Shown one piece after another: positions 9,487-21,736 of a stretch of DNA of 57,126 nt. Position numbers and translations under genes: made by a program. The DNA lies in contig BAXO01000026.1 of NCBI GenBank assembly GCA_001310555.1, positions 1-57,126 of the forward strand, read 5' to 3'. The notes beneath the pieces are model-generated. The model did not search any database. It was not told the DNA's origin and worked only from the letters and a program-made list of their open reading frames with translations. Position 1 is the first letter of the stretch. Every line of letters begins with the position of its first letter. The stretch is from Bacillus sp. JCM 19058. Its GTDB lineage: Bacteria; Bacillota; Bacilli; Bacillales_H; Bacillaceae_D.

Positions 9487-11693
9487 ACCAACAGCTGCTC
9501 GCATAAAGGAAGAAAAGCTATATCGTGAAATGGGATTAACCGATGAGGAATTTGCCTTGCTGAAAACATTCTTGAACGGACGCCCAACTATACAGAAACC
9601 GGCCTTTTTTTCGGTCATGTGGTCCGAGCACTGCAGCTATAAAAACTCAAAAGTCCTACTAAAGAAATTCCCGGTCGAAGGGAAAAACGTGCTACAAGGA
9701 CCTGGAGAAGGCGCGGGGATTATCGATATTGGCGATGAACAGGCCGTTGTATTTAAAATCGAAAGCCACAACCACCCATCTGCAATTGAGCCATATCAAG
9801 GGGCAGCCACCGGTGTTGGAGGTATTCTTCGCGATATATTTTCAATGGGGGCTAGACCGATATCGTTATTGAATTCCTTACGTTTCGGGGAATTGGAATC
9901 GGCGAAGGTTCGTTATTTATTTGAAGAGGTTGTTGCCGGTATTGCCGGTTATGGAAACTGTATCGGTGTTCCGACGGTTGGCGGGGAAGTGCAGTTTGAT
10001 CCTTGCTATGAAGGCAACCCGCTTGTCAATGCAATGTGCGTCGGCTTGATCGACCATAAGGATATCCAGAAAGGCCAGGCGAAGGGAATCGGGAATACGG
10101 TAATGTATGTTGGCGCCAGCACAGGCGCGATGGAATTCATGGCGCAACTTTCGCGTCTGAAGAACTTAGCGAAAGCTCTGAAGAGAAGCGCCCGGCGGTC
10201 CAAGTCGGCGATCCGTTCATGGAGAAGCTTTTACTCGAAGCGTGCCTTGAGCTCGTTCAATCGGATGCGCTGGTCGGAATTCAGGACATGGGAGCGGCCG
10301 GGCTCACATCGTCATCTGCTGAAATGGCGAGTAAAGCAGGCTCAGGAATCGAAATGAATCTAGATCTTGTACCACAGCGCGAAACGGGAATAACACCTTA
10401 TGAAATGATGCTGTCTGAGTCTCAAGAGCGTATGCTGATCGTTGTCAAAAAGGGACGTGAAGCTGAAATTAAAGAAATTTTTGAGCGTTGGGGACTTCTA
10501 TCGGCCGAAGTAGGTCATGTAACGGCTGACAAGCGATTACGATTGCTTCACAAGGGGGAGTCGTCGCAGATGTACCGGTTGATGCGCTTGCTGAGGAAGC
10601 ACCGGTATACCATAAGCCGTCAAAAGTGCCGGCTTATTATCAAGCCTTCCAAAAACAAGAGCCGGCAATACCCGTCGTTACTGATTATAAGGATACCTTT
10701 CTAAAGCTTCTCGCGGCGCCAACTATCGCTAGCAAGGAGTGGGTCTACGACCAATATGACTTTATGGTACAGACGAATACCTTCGTCAGTCCAGGCTCTG
10801 ATGCCGCTGTTGTTCGAATTCGCGGAACGAAAAAAGCGCTCGCCATGACGACGGATTGTAATTCTCGTTATTTATACCTTGATCCAGAGGTCGGTGGCAA
10901 GATCGCCATTGCAGAGGCCGCACGTAATATCGTTTGTTCGGGAGGCATACCTCTTGGCGTCACAGATTGCTTGAATTACGGCAGTCCGGATAAACCGGAA
11001 ATTTTCTGGCAGCTCGAAGCGTCTACTGACGGATTGAGCGAGGCTTGTCGTATCTTGAACACACCTGTTATTGGTGGAAATGTCTCGCTTTATAACGAGA
11101 CGAACGGAGAGGCGATTTATCCTACTCCGGTCATTGGCATGGTCGGGTTAATTGAGGATATTGCCCATATTACGACACAGGCTTTTAAAGACCCAGGCGA
11201 TTTGATTTATCTCATCGGCGAAACGAAGGCAGAATTTGGCGGAAGCGAGCTGCAAAAGCTGATCGAAGGAAGCATATCTGGAAAAGCTCCGTCCATTGAC
11301 TTGGAGGAAGAGCGGGAGCGTCAGGCGCAGCTGCTTGAGGCAATCCGACAAGGGCTTGTCGCATCAGCACACGATGTTGCTGAAGGTGGAGTAAGTGTTG
11401 CCTTGGCTGAATGTATGACTGCTGGGGAAATAGGCGCGGAAGTGAAGCTTGCAGGTACGACCGTTCCCGCTTTATTTGCTGAGTCACAATCCCGGTTTAT
11501 CGTCACGGTCAAGCCGGAACATCGCGCAGCTTTTGAGCAATTGCTAAATGCGACATGTATCGGAAAAGTAACGGAGCGTGCACGGCTTGTTATTCAAGGT
11601 GAAGGCGATAAGACGCTCATTGATTGTACCCAAAATGAAATTGTAACGGCTTGGAAAGGAGCCATTCCATGTTTGCTGAAATCAAAGGCTTAA
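9470..11693 (+). CDS. purL: Phosphoribosylformylglycinamidine synthase subunit PurL
   Basis: Small-type PurL (about 740 residues) that forms FGAM with PurQ and PurS. GTG start [10 protein letters not shown] with GGAGGGA upstream. Signatures include [41 protein letters not shown], and in the second half [14 protein letters not shown] and [10 protein letters not shown]. Two single-base losses break it: one C near 10130, so that the frame regains [15 protein letters not shown], and one G near 10560, restoring [16 protein letters not shown]. The stop overlaps the start of purF. Confidence 0.96.
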
Positions 11694-13078
11694 ACGAAGA
11701 ATGCGGTGTATTTGCGATTTGGGGTCATAAGGATGCCGCGCAAATCACTTATTACGGCTTGCATAGCTCCAGCACCGCGGCCAGGAAGGAGCCGGCATTG
11801 TCGTTTCGGATGGTAAACAATTATCGGTTCATAAAGGATTAGGATTAGTGAACGACGTGTTCCGCGAGGACACGCTTTCATCTTTACAGGGGAAAGCGGC
11901 GATAGGACACGCTAGATATGCTACCGCTGGAGGAGGAGGAATGGCGAACGTTCAGCCACTTCTTTTTCGCTCGCAAAAGGGGAGCTTGGCGATTGCTCAT
12001 AATGGCAACCTTGTCAATGCGACCAATTTAAAGCATCAGCTCGAAAGCCAAGGAAGTATTTTTCAATCTACATCGGATACGGAAGTGCTTGCTCATCTCA
12101 TGAAGCGGAGCGGATTTCTTCCCTTGGAAGAGCAGCTACGAAATTCTCTCGCGATGCTGAAAGGCGCGTATGCCTTTGCGATTATGACTGAGGAGCAACT
12201 AATGGTCGCACTCGATCCAAACGGGCTCCGTCCGTTATCGATCGGTCGGCTAGGAGAGGCCTATGTTGTCTCGTCGGAAACGTGTGCGTTTGATCTGATC
12301 GGGGCTACTTATGAGCGCGATGTCCAGCCTGGAGAGCTGGTTATCATTGATGATCACGGCTTAAGATCAGAGCAGTTTGTTCATTCGGCGAAAAGGGCCA
12401 TTTGCAGCATGGAATACGTATATTTTGCTCGCCCGGACAGCAACATTGAGCGGATCAATGTTCATACCGCGCGCAAATTTAGGGAAGCAGCTTGCTTTGG
12501 AGGCCCCTGTTGAAGCTGATGTCGTGACTGGTGTACCGGATTCAAGCATTTCTGCGGCGATTGGCTATGCTGAGCAAACCGGTATTCCTTATGAACTCGG
12601 AATGATAAAAAACCGCTATGTCGGCCGGACGTTCATCCAGCCCTCTCAAGAACTACGTGAGCAAGGAGTGAAGATGAAGCTTTCCGCTGTTCGCGGTGTC
12701 GTTGAAGGCAAACGTGTAGTGATGATCGATGATTCGATCGTGCGCGGGACTACGAGCCGACGAATCGTGAAGATGCTGCGCGAGGCAGGTGCATTGGAGG
12801 TTCATGTCCGAATTAGTTCACCACCAATTAAGCACCCTTGCTTTTACGGGATTGATACGTCTACATCAGGAGAACTGATCGCATCTCAGCATTCGATCGA
12901 GGAGATGCGGGAGATGATGGGTGCCGACTCGCTTGTCTTTTTGTCAACGGAAGGGTTAACGAAGGGCATTGGCCGTTCAGACGACGAATCGAGCTGTGGA
13001 CAGTGTCTAGCCTGTTTTACCGGCCAATATCCGACCGAAATTTACCCTGATACGCTTCACCCGTATGCAAAGGCATAA
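11669..13078 (+). CDS. purF: Amidophosphoribosyltransferase (glutamine PRPP amidotransferase)
   Basis: First committed enzyme of purine synthesis. It starts at ATG 11669 ([12 protein letters not shown]), with a short propeptide before the nucleophile Cys of ECGVFAIWG, as in the B. subtilis enzyme. The PRPP site is [16 protein letters not shown], and Fe-S-type cysteines occur in [10 protein letters not shown]. One C is lost near 11773 (restoring [13 protein letters not shown]) and one A near 12477 (restoring [15 protein letters not shown]). Corrected length is about 470 residues. The start lies inside the end of purL. Confidence 0.96.
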
Positions 13079-13172
13079 AAAATCGATTAACAGGAATGGA
13101 CCCTGGGTGAGTTACACTTCCAGATGGGCTGTTGTTAACAACGAGTTCTGTTCAATATTAAGGAGGTAAAGC

Positions 13173-14209
13173 ATGTCAGAAGCGTATAAAAAGCAGGTGT
13201 CGATATTGAAGCAGGTTATGAGGCTGTTAGGCGAATGAAGTCTCATGTTAACCGAACGAGTCGCCTAGGCGTTTTAGGTGGGCTCGGCGGCTTTGGCGGA
13301 ATGTTTGACCTGTCCGCTCTGAACCTCAAGGAGCCTGTGCTCGTCTCAGGAACTGACGGAGTCGGAACGAAGCTGATGCTTGCCATTTTGCTCGATCGTC
13401 ATGAGACGATTGGTATCGATGCAGTAGCGATGTGTGTGAATGATATTGTCGTTCAGGGAGCTGAGCCCCTTTACTTTCTTGACTATATTGCGTGTGGGAA
13501 AGCAGACCCTGAGCAGCTTGAAAGCATAGTGAAAGGAATTGCTGATGGCTGTGTAAAGGCGGGCTGTGCTCTGATTGGTGGAGAAACAGCAGAAATGCCT
13601 GGCCTGTATAGCCAGAGGAATACGATGTAGCCGGTTTTGCCGTCGGTGCTGTGGAAAAAAAGCCAGTTATTGACCGGAGAGAACATTCAGCCGGGTGATG
13701 TCGTTATCGGATTAGCTTCGAACGGACTTCACAGTAACGGCTTCTCTCTTGTCCGAAAAATTTTTCTTGATGAACATAAGCTTTCCCTTGAGGATACTCT
13801 CAGTGGGCTAGAAGGAGCATTGGGTGATGAACTGCTCAAGCCGACGAGAATTTATGTGAAGCCCGTTTTGGCCTGTTTAAAGGAAAGAACTATTCACGGT
13901 CTCGCTCATATTACCGGCGGCGGATTTTACGAAAATATTCCGCGCATGCTACCTGAAGGGGTTGCAGTTGAAATCGGAGCAATAACATGGCCAGTACCGC
14001 CTATTTTCGGGTTGCTGAAGGAATACGGCTCATTGACGGATCGAGAGCTGTTTTCAACGTTCAATATGGGGATCGGAATGGTCATCGTCGCTCCGGCTGA
14101 TGAGAAGGAGAAGATTATTCTCCAGCTCGAAGAAGAAGGGGAACAGGCATACGTGCTCGGACGGGTTAAGGAAGGAAATGGTATATCCATTGGGGGCATT
14201 GATCAATGA
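13173..14209 (+). CDS. purM: Phosphoribosylformylglycinamidine cyclo-ligase (AIR synthase)
   Basis: Converts FGAM to AIR with ATP. Ribosome site AGGAGG, start ATG at 13173 (MSEAYKK). Signatures are [57 protein letters not shown] and [15 protein letters not shown]. Three single-base errors: near 13193, near 13610 (restoring [14 protein letters not shown]) and in the A7 run 13655-13661. Corrected length is about 345 residues. A 94-base gap separates it from purF, larger than elsewhere in the operon. The stop overlaps the purN start. Confidence 0.95.
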
Positions 14210-14788
14210 AAATAGCTATATTTGCTTCAGGAAGTGGAACGAATGCTCAGGCGATTATCGATGCGATTCAGCAAAAGCAGCTTGATGCAGAAATTGCCTT
14301 GATTGTCAGTGATAAGCCACAAGCACGAGTCGTGCAACGCGCTGATACGCATCAAATTCCTACCTATTTGTTCGAGCCGAAACAGTATGCAACTAAAGCG
14401 GAGTATGAACAAACGATTGTTGAAGCGCTGCGGGCACATCGAGTGCAATTTGTTGTTCTTGCTGGCTATATGCGCCTTCTCGGAGCAACCTTGCTTGATG
14501 CGTACGAAAATAAAATCGTCAACATCCATCCATCGCTTTTACCTGCCTTTCCCGGCCTTGACGCAGTTGGTCAAGCTTTACAAGCGGGAGTACGGCAGAC
14601 AGGTGTCACGATTCATTATGTCGATGCAGGGATGGACACAGGACCGGTCATTGCCCAGGAAATGGTCAACATTAGCGATGCAGAGACGAAAGAAAGTTTA
14701 GCGGAAAAAAATTCAAGCGGTTGAGCATCAGCTTTATCCGGCTACGCTACAGTCGTTGTTTACGATGAAAGGGGTTAAAGATTCATGA
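14206..14788 (+). CDS. purN: Phosphoribosylglycinamide formyltransferase
   Basis: Folate-dependent GAR transformylase. [17 protein letters not shown] is the N-terminal GAR-binding loop. [12 protein letters not shown] holds the catalytic Asn and His, and [17 protein letters not shown] holds the catalytic Asp. The usual FPGKDA reads FPGLDA here. An extra A in the run at 14705-14711 truncates the open frame; corrected, it continues [17 protein letters not shown] and ends overlapping purH (ATGA). About 194 residues. Confidence 0.94.
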
Positions 14789-16320
14789 TAAAAAGAGCAT
14801 TGGTCAGCGTTTCGAATAAGGAAGGCATTGTCCCGTTTGCTCGTCAGCTGACAGAGAAAGGTGTCGAAATCATTTCGACAGGTGGAACGAAACGAACTTT
14901 GGAAGAGGCCGGCGTTCCTGTTGTCAGCATTTCTGATGTGACTGGGTTTCCAGAAATCCTTGATGGTCGCGTGAAAACACTACATCCCCATATTCATGGC
15001 GGCCTTTTAGCGATGCGAAATAAAGCTGAGCATTGGTTCCAGCTCAATGAGCATCAAATCACCCCGATTGATCTGGTCGTTGTTAACCTTTATCCATTCC
15101 AACAAACGATCGCCAAGGAAGAAACGACATTTGCCGAAGCAATTGAAAATATTGATATCGGTGGTCCGAGCATGCTGCGTTCTGCGGCAAAAAAATCATC
15201 AGCATGTGACAGTCGTTATTGATCCGATCGATTATGAAGTCGTTCTTTCAGAGCTTGATGCGGAAGGTGAAGTTTCCGAGGAGACACGTCAGCGTCTTGC
15301 CGCGAAAGTTTTTCGTCAAACGGCGGCATATGATGCAGTCATTGCCGAGTATTTAACGAATGCCGTCGGTGAACAGTCACCAGAATCGCTGACGGTTACG
15401 TATAAGAAAAAAACAAAGCTTACGCTATGGCGAGAACCCTCACCAGCAAGCTACGTTTTACGAAAAGCCGCTCGCCGAAGGAGGCTCAATTGCCTGCGCT
15501 GATCAAATACACGGAAAAGAACTTTCCTACAATAATATAAATGACGCTAATGCTGCGCTAGCGATTGTGAAGGAGTTTACCGGTCCGGCCGCGGTCGCTG
15601 TTAAGCATATGAACCCATGTGGTGTTGGGACAGGAACGACGATTTCAGCTGCTTTTGACAGTGCCTATGAAGCCGATCCGGTATCTATTTTGGTGGGATC
15701 ATTGCGTTGAATCGAGAGGTTGATCAAGCAACAGCATTAAAACTGAAAGAGATTTTCTTGGAAATCATTATTGCACCATCGTTTGCGAAAGAGGCGTTAG
15801 ATGTTTTAACAGCTAAGAAGAATTTGCGTTTGCTAACGATTAATTTAGCAAAGGGCGATAAGCCGGAACAAGCATTGACCTCGGTTCATGGCGGTTTACT
15901 CGTTCAAGATGAGGACCGCCATAGCCTTGATGACGCAACGATTTCGATTCCGACGAAGCGAGAGCCGACGAAGGAGGAATGGGAAGCCCTCAAGCTTGCC
16001 TGGAAGGTAGTCAAGCACGTGAAGTCGAATGCCATTGTGTTAACGAATGGACAAATGACAGTTGGAATCGGTGCGGGACAAATGAATCGAGTTGGTGCTG
16101 CGTCTATTGCGCTCGAACAGGCCGGCGCACGCAGTCAAGGGGCTGTCTTAGGGTCAGATGCGTTCTTCCCGATGGGGGATACTGTAGAAGTCGCCGGAAA
16201 AGCGGGAGTAACCGCTATTATTCAGCCAGGAGGTCGATTCGTGACCAGGAATCAATCGATATGGCGGACCAGTACGGAATAGCGATGGTATTTACAGGAG
16301 TTCGACATTTTAAACATTAA
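14785..16320 (+). CDS. purH: Bifunctional AICAR transformylase / IMP cyclohydrolase
   Basis: Last two steps to IMP. The N-terminal IMPCHase domain has [28 protein letters not shown] and [13 protein letters not shown]. The C-terminal transformylase has [25 protein letters not shown] and [12 protein letters not shown]. Errors: extra A in runs at 15189-15195 and 15407-15413, one T missing near 15693 (restoring [12 protein letters not shown]) and one base missing near 16233 (restoring [13 protein letters not shown]). The corrected product is about 511 residues. Confidence 0.96.
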
Positions 16321-16396
16321 ATGAGTGAGGTAGCGAATTGGGGTTGCTTTTTGGCGGTAATGAATTGTCGCTATAAATCGGATTTGTCCGAGTAAA

Positions 16397-17771
<1,375 letters not shown>

Positions 17772-17794
<23 letters not shown>

Positions 17795-17876
17795 AAAAGA
17801 AAATGGCGGCAACAATACAGCCAATAATTAACGCGTAAATGAAAATAGAATCAGTGGCAAATTCAGTCATGTTCAT
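17772..17876 (-). CDS. Small single-pass membrane protein (EYxxD-like)
   Basis: A 34-residue protein, MNMTEFATDS followed by one hydrophobic helix (IFIYALIIGCIVAAIFFF) and a basic end MRKRSK. The ribosome site AAAGGAG lies upstream of the ATG. The EFATD segment resembles the EYxxD motif of a known family of tiny Bacillus membrane proteins, with F for Y. Its 3' end overlaps the tail of purD on the opposite strand by 23 bases. The function is unknown; it would be missed by length cutoffs. Confidence 0.65.
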
Positions 17877-17926
17877 GACAGGAGCTCCTTTACAGGAATT
17901 TGACAAATAATTAAAGATTCATTCAT

Positions 17927-17963
17927 AACCCGTATCAGAAAGCGTATACTTCTGATACGGGTT
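17927..17963. terminator. Symmetric terminator hairpin
   Basis: Perfect 14-bp stem, AACCCGTATCAGAA with TTCTGATACGGGTT, around a nine-base loop, with a T at its right side. It lies just after the stop of the minus-strand DUF2892 gene, and can also stop plus-strand read-through from purD. Confidence 0.7.
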
Positions 17964-17966
17964 TGC

Positions 17967-18198
17967 TCACTTTTCGTGTAAATCGCTAGTCATATGCTCT
18001 GATTTGTTTTGCAGCAAATAAACAACTGGACAAAACCGGGTAATGCCTTCCGCTACCTTCATCGCTGCTCCAATCGCGCTCAAAAAAAGAAAGGCAGCTT
18101 TTCCGCTTTCTCGTTAACTGTGCTGTTGAGCATGCTAGAATCGTAAGCCCAACCGTAATGCGTATAAGGGCGTTCACACGTCCGATGTTAGGTTTCAT
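17967..18198 (-). CDS. DUF2892-type small membrane protein
   Basis: After removing one base from the A7 run near 18079-18085 the minus strand encodes 76 residues. It starts MKPNIGRVNALIRITVGLTI and continues with LPFFFLSAIGAAMKVAEGIT, then RFCPVVYLL. The opening NIGRxNALIRI and the later GAMKVAEGITRFCP match the DUF2892 (YgaP membrane-domain) family of two-helix proteins. GGAG lies upstream of the ATG. The role is unknown. Confidence is limited by the frameshift. Confidence 0.75.
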
Positions 18199-18330
18199 CG
18201 TAACATCTCCTTCCAAAAAAAAGTACGTAAATGTAATAATTATGTGAAAAGTACTGACATTGTAGTGAGTTTCACATGATACTTGTGGTACGATGGAACA
18301 AAGGAAAATGAAGAAGAGAGTGATGACCAG

Positions 18331-20070
18331 GTGACAGAAAGATTATTTCGCTGGCAAAAAAGAAAGATGCGACAGCAGCTTGCCGTTGTACGTGGCGAGA
18401 AACCGCCATCACTCGTCCTCAAAAATGCGACCTATCTGAATCAGGCGCGACACCAATGGATAAAGAAGCATATTTGGATTGCCCAGGACCGGATTGTCTA
18501 CATTGGGGACGAGATGCCTTCATTAGGTAAACACACAGAAATTGTTGAATGCTCGGATTCTTTAATTGTGCCAGGCTATATCGAACACCACGCCCATCCG
18601 TTTCAATTATATAATCCCCACAGCTTTGCAAAATATGCAGCCTTGCGAGGGACGACGACACTGATTAATGATAACCTTCTTTTCTTTTTGGCCCTTGAAG
18701 AAAAGAAAGCGCTTTCTATGATCGAGGAATTGGATGAACTGCCAACGACGATGTTCTGGTGGGCACGCTATGATTCACAAACCGAATTGAAAGACGATGT
18801 CCCTTTTCCGAATTCGAAGATGAAAGCGTGGCTTGAGCATCATCGTGTTGTTCAGGGAGGGGAATTGACCTCGTGGCCGAAGGTTCTTGAAGGAGACGAT
18901 TCCATTCTTCATTGGCTACAGGAAACGACGAGGCTGCGCAAACCGATCGAAGGACATTTGCCGGGAGCTTCAAAAAAGACATTGTCACAGATGGCTTTAG
19001 TTGGGGTTACAAGCGATCATGAAGCGATAAATGGAGAAGAGGCTGTTAGACGCTTAGATTTAGGCTATATTACGTCCTTGCGTTATTCTTCGATCCGCCC
19101 GGATCTGCCAAATATATTAAAAGAAATGCAGGAACTCGGTATTGAGCGCTTTGATCGTTGCCTCTTGACAACGGATGGCTCCTCCCCATCATTTTATGAG
19201 GACGGGGTTATGGATAAGCTGATAAAAATCGCACTGGACAGCGGTTTAAAGCCGGAGGACGCTTATGGAATGGCCACCTATTATCCAGCAAGATATTACA
19301 ACTTAGATCACCGACTAGGAATGATCGCGCCCGGCCGTATGGCCCATCTGAACTTCCTCTCAAGCTTAAACGAACCGACACCGATCTCTGTTTTAGGAAA
19401 AGGTCAATGGCTTGTAAAAGAGGGCAAGCAATACGATGTTGGGAAAAGCTTCCCTTGGGAAAAATATGATCTTAAGCCACTGGAGCTAAAGTGGGATCTA
19501 GATGAAAGCGATCTTCACTTTTCGATCCCGATGGGGATTGAAATGGTAAATGCTGTCATTCTGAAACCTTACCAAATCCCAGTGGAACCAGTAGGGCGGG
19601 CATTAGCTCATAATCACGACGAGAGCTTCTTTGCTATGATCGATCGTGGGGGAGAATGGCAGATAACGACAATGCTGAAAGGCTTTGCAACAAAGGTGTC
19701 CGGTTTTGCCAGCTCTTACTCAGGAACAGGCGACATTATTTTAATTGGCAAAAGCATTAAAGATATGGTTGCTGCATTTCGAGCCTTGAAAGAGCAGGGT
19801 GGAGGAATGACGCTTGTTGAAAATGGGGAAGTAATCGGCCGAATTGTCCTCTCGTTACTGGGGATGGTATCTCTCAAAAGTATGGAAGGAATTATGGAGG
19901 ATGAGAAACAATTTGTCAAGCTTTTAAGGGAACGTGGCTACAAGCATGAGGATCCGATGTACAGCCTGCAATTTTTCGCCTCGACCCATTTGCCTTACAT
20001 TCGCGTCACTCCAAAAGGAATTTATGATGTGCGTAAGAAAATGGTACTCTTTCCTTCAATTATGCGTTAA
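18331..20070 (+). CDS. yerA: Adenine deaminase-like amidohydrolase YerA
   Basis: An intact amidohydrolase of about 580 residues. EHHAHPFQLYNP near residue 90 supplies the metal-binding His pair, GHLPGASKKTLSQM follows, and TSDHEAI provides later ligands. The C-terminal half (GRALAHNHDESFF, MLKGFATKVSGFASSYSGTGD) matches the adenine deaminase family. In B. subtilis YerA occupies the same position before yerB-yerC. I chose the GTG at 18331, where similarity to YerA begins; a TTG at 18283 is in frame but unlikely. A promoter-like CTGACA ... TGATAC pair lies near 18253-18281. Confidence 0.88.
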   Translation: MTERLFRWQKRKMRQQLAVVRGEKPPSLVLKNATYLNQARHQWIKKHIWIAQDRIVYIGDEMPSLGKHTEIVECSDSLIVPGYIEHHAHPFQLYNPHSFAKYAALRGTTTLINDNLLFFLALEEKKALSMIEELDELPTTMFWWARYDSQTELKDDVPFPNSKMKAWLEHHRVVQGGELTSWPKVLEGDDSILHWLQETTRLRKPIEGHLPGASKKTLSQMALVGVTSDHEAINGEEAVRRLDLGYITSLRYSSIRPDLPNILKEMQELGIERFDRCLLTTDGSSPSFYEDGVMDKLIKIALDSGLKPEDAYGMATYYPARYYNLDHRLGMIAPGRMAHLNFLSSLNEPTPISVLGKGQWLVKEGKQYDVGKSFPWEKYDLKPLELKWDLDESDLHFSIPMGIEMVNAVILKPYQIPVEPVGRALAHNHDESFFAMIDRGGEWQITTMLKGFATKVSGFASSYSGTGDIILIGKSIKDMVAAFRALKEQGGGMTLVENGEVIGRIVLSLLGMVSLKSMEGIMEDEKQFVKLLRERGYKHEDPMYSLQFFASTHLPYIRVTPKGIYDVRKKMVLFPSIMR

Positions 20071-20260
20071 ACTATAAAAGTGTTTACTATATTTTCAAAG
20101 AGCATTATGCTAAGCTTGGACAGAAGCTACTGCGAAACAGTGATGACGAGTTTTTCCGCTGTTTCGCCTTTTCTCCGCTCTTGTAGGAAACTTTTAAAAG
20201 AAGGCGCTCCGAATGCTTTGGGTGCTGAAGGCTAATTTTATGAAAAGGTCGTGTTAGAGA

Positions 20261-21309
20261 ATGAAAAGAAGGACGCTCTTTCTCGCAGGCTTCCTGTCGT
20301 TCTTATTGATCGGAGCGTGCAGCGAAGAGACGAAGGAGCCTGTAGCTGAACCATCCGAAGAGCCACACGAAGATGAGGTAATTGAAAAAGGAAATGAGTC
20401 CGGAAGTGTTTACCCGTTGACGGGACTGGAGCAGGTGAGAAGGTCGATACTCGGGTCGTAGCAGCTGTTATTAACAACCAACCCGAAGCCCGTCCTCAGT
20501 CAGGAGTTGTTGATGCCGATCTAGTTTATGAAGTGCTGGCAGAAGGTGAGGTCACGCGCTTTATCGCTCTCTTCCATAGTACTTTACCTGAGAGAATTGG
20601 ACCAATTCGAAGTGCGCGTCCGTACTTTATTGATTTAGCGAATGGATACGATGCACTGTTTGTAACACACGGATGGAGCCCTGAAGCAGAACAGATGCTG
20701 ACGGAAGGACAAGCTGATTACCTGAATGGGCTTTATTACGATGGTACACTATTTGAACGTTCGACAGAGCGAGAAGCACCGCATAATTCATACATTACAT
20801 TTGAGCATATATTTTCAGGATTGGAAGAGCAGGGATATAATGTTACTGGCCAGGTAGACCCCCTTGAGTTTTATCAAGATGATGACTTTCGTATTGAGGG
20901 AGAGGCGGGCAAGGAAGTGATGATTAATTATCACTCCCTTAATCAAGTTCGATACGAATATGAGGAATCATCTGCCGTTTACCATAGGTATAATGGGGAA
21001 GAGCAATCGGTCGATCACGATTCAGGGTCTCCTGTTGAGCTGTCGAACGTTGTCGTTATCGAGGCAAAGCACGATGTAATTGATAATAGTGGTAGGAGGA
21101 AGGTTGATTTAGAGTCGGGAGGAAAAGCGTTGCTTCTCCAAAATGGAATTGCGAGTGAGGTTCAATGGCAAAATCAAAATGGACGCCTCGTCCCCGTTGA
21201 GGACGGAAAGGTAGTTCCTTTGAACAAAGGGAGAACGTGGATAAATATTATTCCAGAATCTCCCGGTATTGATGGCAGCGTCAGTTGGGTGAATCATAAG
21301 GAAGGGTGA
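20261..21309 (+). CDS. yerB: DUF3048 lipoprotein YerB
   Basis: An exported lipoprotein: basic start MKRRTLFLAG, hydrophobic core and lipobox LIGAC (Cys 20), then a Glu-rich linker before the folded part. The DUF3048 domain starts at PLTGLE and includes RPQSGVVDADLVYE, LFHSTLPERIGPIRSARPY and VTHGWSPEA. One G is missing near 20430 (restoring LEAGEKVDTRVVAAVINNQ). Corrected length is about 350 residues. The function is unknown. It is followed closely by yerC. Confidence 0.88.
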
Positions 21310-21317
21310 GGGTGAAC

Positions 21318-21621
21318 TTGCAAATTGATAAGCTTCGCGGTAAAGAATTAGACCAACTGTTCCATGCAGTTTTATCAATTACAAAATCTAGAAGAATGCT
21401 ATGAGTTTTTTGATGACCTTTGCACCATTAATGAAATTCAATCGTTGGCTCAGCGCCTTGAAGTAGCCCGGATGCTACAAAACGGCTATACGTATCACAA
21501 AATTGAAACGGAGACCGGCGCAAGTACAGCCACCATTTCGCGTGTGAAGCGGTGCTTAAACTATGGAAATGACGGTTACAAAATGACCCTTGACCGCGTC
21601 AAGGCTAAACAGGAACAATAG
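21318..21621 (+). CDS. yerC: YerC, TrpR-like DNA-binding protein
   Basis: A regulator of the YerC/YecD family with a TrpR-like helix-turn-helix. The core NEIQSLAQRLEVARML, then TYHKIETETGASTATISRVKR, is nearly invariant in the family. The start is a TTG (QIDKLRGKELDQLF) with GGGTGAGGG upstream. A frameshift near 21380-21395 joins it to NLEECYEFFDDLC. About 100 residues. A strong terminator follows. Confidence 0.9.
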
Positions 21622-21626
21622 AGTTA

Positions 21627-21665
21627 AAAATCAGGAAGCGATGGTCGCCTCCTGATTTTTTTATT
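21627..21665 (+). terminator. Terminator after yerC
   Basis: AAATCAGGA pairs with TCCTGATTT, with an inner GCGA/TCGC stem, followed by a run of seven T residues. Clear intrinsic terminator closing yerABC. Confidence 0.85.
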
Positions 21666-21671
21666 TTGACT

Positions 21672-21726
21672 TTGCTTTTCATCCATTTTTTGATATGATA
21701 AATCGTAATAATTACGATTTAGGAGG
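21672..21726 (+). promoter_or_regulatory. Zur box over the zagA promoter
   Basis: A perfect palindrome at 21700-21720 with arms AAATCGTAAT and ATTACGATTT around a central A; flanking T and A extend it to 23 bases. It equals the B. subtilis Zur consensus as I know it. A possible promoter, TTGCTT at 21672 and TATGAT at 21694, ends at its left edge, so zinc-loaded Zur would block transcription. AGGAGG follows at 21721. Confidence 0.93.
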
Positions 21727-21736
21727 AATCGATGAA

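Noticed and set aside
13079..13172. A separate promoter or riboswitch for purM
   Set aside because: The 94-base gap shows no aptamer motif or good -35/-10 pair.
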